NCBI RefSeq assembly: GCF_003369915.1
Contig: NC_046674.1
Span: 43,997,338 to 44,061,337, forward strand
Reading direction: 5' to 3'
Source: Drosophila miranda
Lineage: Eukaryota; Arthropoda; Insecta; Diptera; Drosophilidae
DNA: 64,000 bases
The position numbers and the translations under genes were made by a program. Shown one piece after another: positions 56,718-64,000 of this stretch. How positions within the stretch are numbered: the first letter of the stretch is position 1; every line of letters starts with the position of its first letter. The notes beneath the pieces were generated by a model. That model did not search any database. It was not told the origin of the DNA and worked only from the letters and a program-made list of their open reading frames with translations.

Positions 56718-59700
56718 TGTGACGCCCAGCGCCAGGAAGACCAAGCGCCAAGACCAAGACCCCCCTCCACAGGCGCTCAGGGCGCTAATCACAGACTGCG
56801 AGGCCAAGGACACCGGCCTAATCGTAGGGTGCGACGCCAATGCACACCACTGCCAGTGGGGAAGCACTGACACCAACGAAAGGGGTGAGTACCTTTTCAA
56901 CTATTTACTGACCACTCAGATGGTCCTTTTAAATAGGGGGAGTGATCCCACCTTCATTATTAAAAACCGCAAGGAGGTCCTGGACCTCACACTTGCCTCT
57001 CATGAGTTACACGGGAACATCGTATCCTGGAGGGTCCTGGAAGAGCACTCCTTCTCGGACCACAGGTACGTGGAAACCGTATTCTTTTTTTCACTACCGA
57101 GACCAGCTCAATTTCGGAACCTTAGGCGGACAAACTGGGCTCGGTACTCAGACCACCTCTGTCGTGTTCTCAATGAGACTCCACCTGAGGAGGAGATCTC
57201 CAGGAAAGCCACGACTCATCTTGTTAAACTATTTACCGACGCCTGCAATGAGGCGCTCGATAAATCCTGCCCCTCTAGCAAGAGCAGAGGCCGGAAGAAA
57301 CCTGAATGGTGGAATCCGAAACTGAGGGAACTCCGGAAAGCCTCCCGAAGACTCTTCAATAAAGCTAAGGCTGAAAACGCTGAGCAGAACTGGGCCGATT
57401 ACAAGGCCAGTCTGTCAGTTTACAATAAAGAACTGAGGAAAGCCAAACGCGCCTCATGGCGTAAGTTCTGTAGCGACATTGAGAATAACTCGGAAGCCTC
57501 GCGCTTGCGCAAAGTTCTCTCGAAGACTACACCCACTCTGTGCTACCTGAAGAACGCCGACCAATCATGGACAACGTCCAGCAATGAGTCGCTAAATCTT
57601 CTCCTTAACACCCACTTTCCCGGCTGCGATGAAAACAGACCACACTACATCGCGGCTCCCTCCGTTGCCTCAAGTGTTATCATGAACCTGCTAAGCCAGG
57701 AGAACATTTCCTGGGCAATAAAAAGCTTCAAACCATACAAGTCTGCGGGACCAGATGGCATCATCCCTGCCCAACTGATTCACGCTGGACAAAAAGCCAC
57801 TAATTGGCTCAAAAGGATATACGAGGGAATCTTCTCCCATGGATATATCCCGGAAACCTGGCTTCATACCAAAGTCGTCTTCATCCCCAAGGCAGGCAAG
57901 CCCTCGCACACTGCCCCCAAAGATTTCAGACCCATAAGTCTATCGTCCTTCCTTCTGAAGACGATGGAACGGCTTTTGGGGATGCATCTCACGGTAAATA
58001 TACCGCCTAGTCTATTCTCAGACTCCCAGCATGCCTATTGGAAAGGAAGATCCACCGAAACGGCCCTACACACGATCACATCGATCATAGAAGCGTCCCT
58101 CAACTGTAAGGAGTACACCCTGGTAGCCTTCCTTGACATAGAAGGTGCCTTTAATAACATCCTCCCGACCGCCATCACGGGTGCACTGACGGACCTGGGG
58201 GTTGACTCCCGGACGGTGAGCCTGATCGATCAGATGCTACAATGCAGGACGGTTGAGGCATCTGGGGACGTCAACGTCCACCAGATTTGTCAGTAGAGGC
58301 ACCCCGCAGGGCGGAGTCCTCTCGCCCCTCCTATGGAACGTGGCAGTGAACGAACTGCTGCGGGAGATAGAGGGGGGTGGCTGCCGCGTGGTGGCGTATG
58401 CGGACGATGTTGCTATAGCATTCTCGGGTAAATTCCCGCAGACGCTGTGTGAGGGCCTGACAAGCACTCTCATGAAGATGTCAAAATGGGCAGACAAATG
58501 CGGTCTAGGCGTCAACCCGTCTAAAACGAAACTGGTGCTCTTCACTAGGAAGTACAAAGTTCCGGCACTGATTCCCCCAAGACTATGTGGGAAGCGCTAA
58601 TCTTCAGCAACAACGCCAAGTATCTTGGTCTAATCCTCGATAGAAAGCTCGATTGGAAATTGAGCATAGAGGATAGAGTAAAGAAGGCCACAGTAGCCCT
58701 CTATACTTGCAGGAAAGCCATCGGACTAAGATGGGGAATGACCCCCTATATAGTTCGGTGGCTTTACACCACCATCATACGACCGATCATGCTCTATGGA
58801 GCGGTAGTATGGTGGCCAGCCTTAGACAAAAGGACATGCCTCAATAAACTCAGCAGAGTTCAACGCATGGCAGAGCTATGCATAACTGGCGGGCTACGCA
58901 CTACTCCAGGGGAAGCCCTGGATACTGTGCTGGACCTCCTCCCCATAGATCTCATGGGAAAGAAAGTGGCAACACTTCCGCACTCAGAATGAGAGAAGCC
59001 AGACTGTGGAAAGCGTCCGCGGTTGGGCATTTGGGAATCCTGACGAGACACCCGCAATTACCAGAGAGGACAGATTATTGTGTCCCTAGTGATCTCCTCT
59101 CGACGCCTTTCCAGGTATCAATCCCATCTAGGGAGGACTGGGAGATGGGCGAACCAGAACCCGCAAATGCGGTTCACTTCTACACTGATGGCTCCAAGCT
59201 AGAGGGCCGCGTGGGAGGCGGAGTCTACTGCAGCGAGCTGAACATCAGTCATTGCTTCAGGCTCCCGGACCACTGCAGTGTGTTCCAAGCGGAGGTTGTA
59301 GCCATCAAGGAGGCCATTTCTATCGTCTCCAAACTACTTCTAGACACGCACTTAGTGTGCGTTTTCTCGGACAGCCAAGCAGCTATTAAAGCTCTAGGCT
59401 CAATATCGTCGACCTCAGCGACTGTAAATGACTGCCGCAGGTCTCTGCACGAGATCGCAGATCAGTTAGACCTCTTCCTTATATGGGTCCCAGGCCACAG
59501 GGACATCGAGGGGAACGACGCCGCCGACGAGCTAGCAAGGCAGGGTACTACAGTTCCTCTCCTTATGGAGAGGGAGCAGGTAGCGATGCCTCTGGCTACG
59601 TGCAGGCTCCTCACGCACGAATTGTTCGAGCAAAATGCCAATAGGAGATGGCAGCAAACCGTTTCCTGTAAAATCTCAAGATTGATATGGCCATATCGAT

Positions 59701-60017
59701 CGAAGAAGCGCTCAGCCGAGCTGTATAGGCTCAGCAGAGCACAGTGCTCTTCAGTTACTCGAGCCATTACGGGACACTGGCAGATTGGCAGTCATGCCTC
59801 TAGACTGTCAATCCCTCATAACGACTTCTGCAGGAGTTGTCGCGACGAGGAAGAGGAGGAATCGGTCCCCCACTTCTTCTGCCACTGCCCGGCCCTTGGA
59901 AATCGTCGTCTTCGTATTCTCGGGGCCGCTTTCCTCACAGACATTTCGGACCTGTCCGAAATCAAACCGGGGACCTTGTCCAGATTCATCCAAGTCTCCG
60001 GATGGGACTGCCCTTAA
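56662..60017 (+). pseudogene. Chimeric and LOA ORF2 frames, copy G, three breaks
   Basis: Frame 56662-58296 starts in DINE-1-like DNA and is cut before the TPQGG motif by the 2-bp loss near 58261. The RT core with TPQGGVLSPLLWN and YADD continues in 58253-58600, the thumb in 58585-58992, and RNase H with the Cys-His tail in 58878-60017. A private Arg to Trp change gives AYWKGRSTE in the RT. It is the most damaged of the 5'-truncated copies. Confidence 0.84.
56718..56749 (+). repeat. 32-bp LTR scar, unit G
   Basis: Identical to the other scars, with the standard filler. Confidence 0.88.
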
Positions 60018-60168
60018 TTTGCAACAGCCTGTTTCTCCACGGTTTTTAGGCACTGGGAAGGGGCACACGCCCATGCGGCACCACAACGGACCTTCTACAG
60101 GTCCAAGTGAGCTTGGGAGGGTTTCATCACTCCCCCAGGCTACCGCCTGAACCTAACCTAACCTAACC
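56757..60168 (+). mobile_element. LOA LINE copy G, 5'-truncated
   Basis: Same truncation as B. It shares the one-T deletion (aacacttccgc, 58973) with A and B. It also has a private 2-bp loss in the RT (58261). Confidence 0.88.
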
Positions 60169-60523
60169 GTAGTAGCCGTATTAGCGGAGAATCAATTGCC
60201 ATAGTCGGAGATCAGGTCAAAACTCTTTATATTCTCCATCAAGAAACAATCAACTGAGTTGTCCTCATTTCTTATCCGTGCAACCACAATGAGCGCCACA
60301 GCAAAACGAGGCAGGGCCGGCTAGTTAAACAACAAAAATCGAAGTATAGAGGCAATATAAAGAAAATTCCGTTTTGTATAAGGAGACTTAAAAAAAAAAT
60401 GTAATAATGTTAATTATTATGTATTCTTCTTTTTTATGTGTAATTTAATTTACAAAGACTTGGAGGAAACTAATATATATTTAAATACTAATATTTAATA
60501 TACTAGCTCAAAAAATACTTTTC
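60169..60523 (-). other. CycD 3' flank, unit G
   Basis: As in unit B, with gaggcaggg (near 60309) as in units D and E. No gene. Confidence 0.55.
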
Positions 60524-61050
60524 TCAAAATTGTATGTCTTGTAACTCATTTTTAGCCTGCCCTAGAATCTTAAATGTTTGCGTCCGATAGGGTAGGGTAG
60601 CCTTAAAGCAATTTTGATCAGCGTTGGTGTCAGCAGTAGAAAATGTTAGGGAGGGTATTGGCATTTGCCTCATGCGTTGCGGGCGCTGCTGATGATATTG
60701 CTGGTTTGGATGAGTCTGATTACGTCTCTGGCAGTACATTTTTGCAGAGTTAGGAGGTTGAATGTCAACAAAAAACGGCTGCAGGTTGCGACTGTGCTCT
60801 TCAAAAATGTTCTCCATATGCAACATACACTCTTGCAGTTGAACCTATTTATATAAAAATAAAATTTAGTCAATGCCTTGGACTTCAATCTTTCTTATAC
60901 AAACTTGTTCGATGCTGGTTAAGTCCGTAAGTAGACCTAATAAAAAGGGAAGATTATGGCCTGTGCGAAGATGACATTTTAGCCCACTCATTGAAGCGGC
61001 TGTACTCGATGCTGCTATTGTGCTAGCTGGGTACTTTGCAAATTGATGTT
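60524..61050 (-). pseudogene. Cyclin D 3' gene fragment, unit G
   Basis: Exon 60905-61050, intron 60845-60904, terminal exon 60524-60844. Open with intact splice sites. One Thr to Ser change (cagtagaaaatg, 60636) and one silent or near-silent change (ctgtactcg, 61001). Confidence 0.73.
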
Positions 61051-61429
61051 CTGCGGAATAACAGTTATATAGCTTATATAACAGTTATATATAATAATAA
61101 GAATAATAAAATATTAAAATACCGAATATTCGGTAAAATGCACATCCCCACAACAAAACATGTCTGTCCAGAGAAGGGTTGGTAATTTCGGCTTCAGAAT
61201 TCCAAAGGGGGCTCTAAAACACATGATGGGTATATTTTGGTATATTGTAAGGAATGGGCAGATCAAGCAGGCCAAGAATTGGGTTCTCATGCCGTATTGA
61301 CTAGGAATAGTTTTCCTTAGCTCAAACTTGGTTCGCCATGGAGCTTAAATTTTGTCTGAAATATTGTGATCCCATAATTGTAAAAGTAACTCTATGTCTA
61401 CATTCCTCGATTCGGAAATTAAAAAAAAA
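61051..61429 (-). other. CycD upstream-intron sequence, unit G
   Basis: Same intron segment as in unit B, including the palindrome. No exon recognised. Confidence 0.55.
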
Positions 61430-62161
61430 CGGAAGGGATCGTTGTGAGGTGCTGTGGCGACCGCAACTCTACATTTATACCCGATACTAACTCCGGCAGA
61501 CGCCGAAATTTTGAGATATACGTTGTTTAATGACATCTAACAGGAGTGTGGATACCAAATTTGGTTGCTCTAGCCTTAATAGTCTCTGAGATTTGTGGAT
61601 GCCCCAGATTTTCGTCCTTTGCGGGGGCGGAAGGGGGTGTGGCGAAATTTTGAAACTAGCTCGTCAAGGTCCGATATCACAGGAGTGTGGATCAAAAATT
61701 TGGTTGCTCTAGCTTTTATAGTCTCTGAGATCTAGGAACTCACTTTTAGCAATAGGCAAAGCCGACAATGAAACCTGTGTGTTAGAGAGAGACAGAGCGA
61801 AGAGAATGAAATTTTGTTCATCAGATTCTGCAGTCTAGAAGATATAATCATTCTCTACGATTCTGCGTTTTCTCGTATCTTTGAAATTGTGGATGCCACA
61901 GATTTTCGACCTTTTTGGGGCGGAAGTGGGCGGGGCGAAGTTTTGAAATATACCTGTAACAGTGACATGTCCCAGAAGTCTGGATACAAAATGTCGTTGC
62001 TCTAGCTCTTATAGTCTCTGAGCACTAGGCGCTCATAGGGACGACAGACAGATATGGCTCTATCGACTTGGCTTTTGATGCTGATCAAGAATATATATAC
62101 ATTATGGGGTCGGAAACGGTTTCTGGACGTTTCACATATCCACTTTCACCACTTATCTAAT
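61430..62161 (+). repeat. DINE-1-like element, unit G, interrupted by the LTR
   Basis: Same element as the others, cut at cacttatctaat by the full Osvaldo-like LTR. It keeps attatggggtcgg (62101), as in unit A and in the uninterrupted elements at 8999 and 22406. Confidence 0.68.
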
Positions 62162-63279
62162 TGTGACGCCCAGCGCCAGGAAGACCAAGCGCCGGCGCCA
62201 CAAACACCACAACAATATCACTAGAAACACCAAGACAAGCCATGAAGACTATAAAATAAGTATTAGTAGGATAAGTAGAACATAAGCTACAAATACATGA
62301 AGACCTGCCACATAAAAAATAAATATAAATAAACAAACAATAAAAGATACATAAAACCAACCACAGCTGATCACCACCAATGGGCCCGTAGCACAGCCAC
62401 CCACGGTCACACCCACAGCTGACCGCCCCAAGTGTGACCATAACCCAAGCTCCAACGGGCACACTATCAGCCGATCCGTACAAACGCGTTAGGGACCCCT
62501 CAGCACAACGCGCTAGGGACAGACCGTACGATCAGCTGCTTTTCGGAAATAAAAGGGGCTCCGCCAGAGCGATCAGCATCAGTTCGGCTCCGGCCCGTGG
62601 AGAGGTAAGCATCAGTAGCAGCCACCAGCAGCCCCAGCGATCCTCCAATCCTCCTCGGAGCGCATTAAACCTCCGCCACCTTTCCCCTCGGAGCGCATTC
62701 ACCCTCCGCAACATTATTTCTCCTCGGAGCGCATTCACCCTCCGCAACATTATTTCTCCTCGGAGCGCATTCACCCTCCGCAACATTATTTCTCCTCGGA
62801 GCGCATTCACCCTCCGCAACATTATTTCTCCACGGAGCGCATTCACCCTCCGCAACATTATTTCTCCTCGGAGCGCATTAACCCTCCGCAACATTATTTC
62901 TCCTCGGAGCGCATTAACCCTCCGCAACATTATTTCTCCTCGGAACGCATTAGCCCTCCGCAACATTAGAGCACATTAGACCTCCGCGACCTCAACCGAC
63001 ACCGACCAAAAGACTACCAGGACCCGCCCGCAACCATCCGCCACGTGCGGCCAACCCGAAGGACGACCCCGAAGGAAGAGCCAGCAGAAAATTACCCGCG
63101 CAACTACCAAACTTTGTACCTTTAAGAACAATAAAAATAACTCTATCTCTTTTATTACCGCTCAAAGCCCGCCTTATTCTTGAACCACGAGACTCTCTTT
63201 CAGCTACCACACCCAGAGATCAAACAAATTTCTGTGGAACCCGGCGCGACGAGCATACCCCGGCCGAAGCGCCGTCACA
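62162..63279 (+). repeat. Osvaldo-like LTR, complete
   Basis: 1118 bp, beginning tgtgacg and ending cgtcaca, a perfect 7-bp inverted terminal pair with the TG..CA rule. Directly followed by a primer site and gag. It contains a 36-bp tandem repeat (62651-62985) and an AATAAA at 63130. Length and primer type resemble Osvaldo of Drosophila (memory, unchecked). The second LTR lies beyond the window. Confidence 0.82.
62651..62985. repeat. 36-bp tandem repeat array in the LTR
   Basis: About eight to nine copies of a 36-bp unit (ctcggagcgcattcaccctc then cgcaacattatttct). The first and last copies are diverged, and middle copies differ at one or two sites (ttcacc or ttaacc). As 36 is a multiple of three and the unit has no stop in at least one frame per strand, it is open on both strands (SPRSAFTLRNII and MLRRVNALRGEI as repeats). 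Confidence 0.88.
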
Positions 63280-63280
63280 G

Positions 63281-63298
63281 TGGCGCCCGAGCAGGTTG
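63281..63298 (+). other. Primer binding site, tRNA-Lys type
   Basis: tggcgcccgagcagg starts one base after the LTR end. It resembles the tRNA-Lys3 primer site used by Osvaldo and some retroviruses, with one mismatch in 15 by memory. Confidence 0.7.
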
Positions 63299-63332
63299 TG
63301 GTAGCATAAGAAGCATAATCTCAAAGGTCAAG

Positions 63333-64000
63333 ATGGCAAAACAATGGATAAACCAAGCAACGAAACTGGAGTTACAAAACTATTGCGAGGAATTCGGATT
63401 GGAGAAACTGGATGGACTAGAAACCCAAAAGAAACAACTACTACAATTTTCGGAGAGAACAGACCTTCCAATACATATTCGAGAGAGGCTAGAACAACTA
63501 GCAAATACCCAAACACGAGGGAGAAGCCCGAGAACCAAGGGCCCAAGGCAACAATCACCAAAAGGAGTACCACAAAAACCAACAATGGAAGAGAGCCAAG
63601 GGGAGACCAGGACAGGCAGGAAGAAATCGCTATTTCCAAAACAGATAAAGAAAGGATCACCAGAAGCAGTAGCGATAATAGAAAAAATACGCAAGTGGGA
63701 ACTGATCTTTACAGGAAAAGGAGGGCTGCTAGAATTCCTAAGCAGGATGGAGGAATTAGCAGAAACCTACGGGGTAGAACCGGACCACCTCGTATTCGCA
63801 ATGCCGATAATTCTGGAAGAAAGCGCACTAGACTGGTGGCACACAAAGCCAGCGCCAGTCACATCATGGGAGGATGCAAAGGTCGGACTAAAAGAGAACT
63901 TCGTATCCCCCAGATACCAAGAGGAGCTTGCAAAACAAGTGGCAGAGCGAAAACAAGCGGAAACAGAACCAGTTCGAGACTTTATCCAAGAAATAAGGAA
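63333..64000 (+). CDS. Osvaldo-like gag, 5' part, runs off the window
   Basis: Open from ATG 63333 to the last base (about 222 codons) with no stop. It begins MAKQWINQATKLELQNYCEE, has a basic, Pro/Gln-rich linker (about residues 65-110), then a typical Ty3/gypsy capsid region: LIFTGKGGLLEFLSRMEELA, then ALDWWH, SWEDAKVGLKENF and PVRDFIQEIR. This is the retrotransposon gag fold that builds the particle. The leader from LTR to ATG is only 53 bp. It is the only frame in the right half that shows no damage. Confidence 0.85.
   Translation, partial: MAKQWINQATKLELQNYCEEFGLEKLDGLETQKKQLLQFSERTDLPIHIRERLEQLANTQTRGRSPRTKGPRQQSPKGVPQKPTMEESQGETRTGRKKSLFPKQIKKGSPEAVAIIEKIRKWELIFTGKGGLLEFLSRMEELAETYGVEPDHLVFAMPIILEESALDWWHTKPAPVTSWEDAKVGLKENFVSPRYQEELAKQVAERKQAETEPVRDFIQEIR

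Larger units (their letters stand above)
26407..62161 (+). repeat. Composite LOA-CycD-DINE-LTR tandem array
   Basis: Direct copies of one composite unit: LOA LINE, CycD 3' flank and exons (minus strand), CycD intron, DINE-1-like element, 32-bp LTR scar. Unit boundaries (LTR scar starts) are at 31836, 37284, 46053, 51522 and 56718, with the full LTR at 62162. Spacings are 5448, 8769, 5469, 5196 and 5444 bp. The long unit contains truncated LOA C, a second left flank and full LOA D. Copies are near identical, which marks recent amplification. Confidence 0.9.

Noticed and set aside
62434..62979. 181-residue plus-strand frame and 144-residue minus-strand frame in the LTR
   Set aside because: Both are produced by a 36-bp tandem repeat without stops. 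There is no protein family pattern, and the position inside an LTR speaks against a gene.
1..64000. tRNA, rRNA, CRISPR arrays or a bacterial-type operon
   Set aside because: None was seen. The elements, introns and base composition are those of an insect genome.

Overview
The window looks like Drosophila heterochromatin or another repeat-rich block. It holds almost nothing but nested, broken and duplicated transposable elements. The genus is inferred from the element families: DINE-1/INE-1-like non-coding repeats, a 17.6/297-type errantivirus with a tRNA-Ser-type primer site and an ATAT target duplication, LOA/Bilbo-type LINEs carrying endonuclease, reverse transcriptase and RNase H, an Osvaldo-like LTR element, and ~60 bp introns. 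The species cannot be fixed by eye. No rRNA, tRNA or CRISPR was seen.

Left half (1-25.9 kb). A Jockey-type LINE remnant (called LINE-J here) occurs three times (about 1.34-6.2, 10.6-19.1 and 24.3-25.0 kb). The first copy is split by a minus-strand LOA element (1519-5952) with a 9-bp target duplication. The second is split by a minus-strand errantivirus (10853-18681) with ATAT target duplications; one LTR of that element is itself interrupted by a DINE-1-like element. A ~1.2 kb segment following LINE-J is present three times, and a ~2.7-3 kb block (DINE-1-like element, Tc1 transposase scrap, BEL/Pao gag scrap, LINE-J) is present twice (8.2-10.85 and 21.6-24.55 kb).

Right half (25.9-62.2 kb). 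A locus has been amplified in direct orientation. Its order is: left flank with a possible host-gene scrap, a full-length LOA LINE (5.49 kb) in a GTAGTAGCCG target duplication, a 3' flank, the last two exons of a minus-strand gene that reads as Cyclin D (CycD), its upstream intron, a DINE-1-like element, and the first 32 bp of an Osvaldo-like LTR joined to the next LOA copy. Seven LOA copies (A-G) lie at 26.4-60.2 kb; five complete CycD two-exon fragments lie in the array, and an older single exon at 21.2 kb. The usual period is 5.2-5.5 kb; one long unit (37.3-46.05 kb) holds truncated LOA C plus the only full-length copy, D. The LOA copies share a disabling frameshift and the same flanks, so the copies multiplied as DNA, not by retrotransposition.

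Right end (62.2-64 kb). The last unit runs into a complete 1118-bp Osvaldo-like LTR, a tRNA-Lys-type primer site and the start of an intact gag that leaves the window. This junction is the probable ancestor of the 32-bp LTR scar found at every other unit boundary.

Apart from that gag, most element reading frames carry stops, frameshifts or deletions. The best candidate for unusual biology is the amplified, still-open CycD 3' fragment embedded in a composite transposon array.
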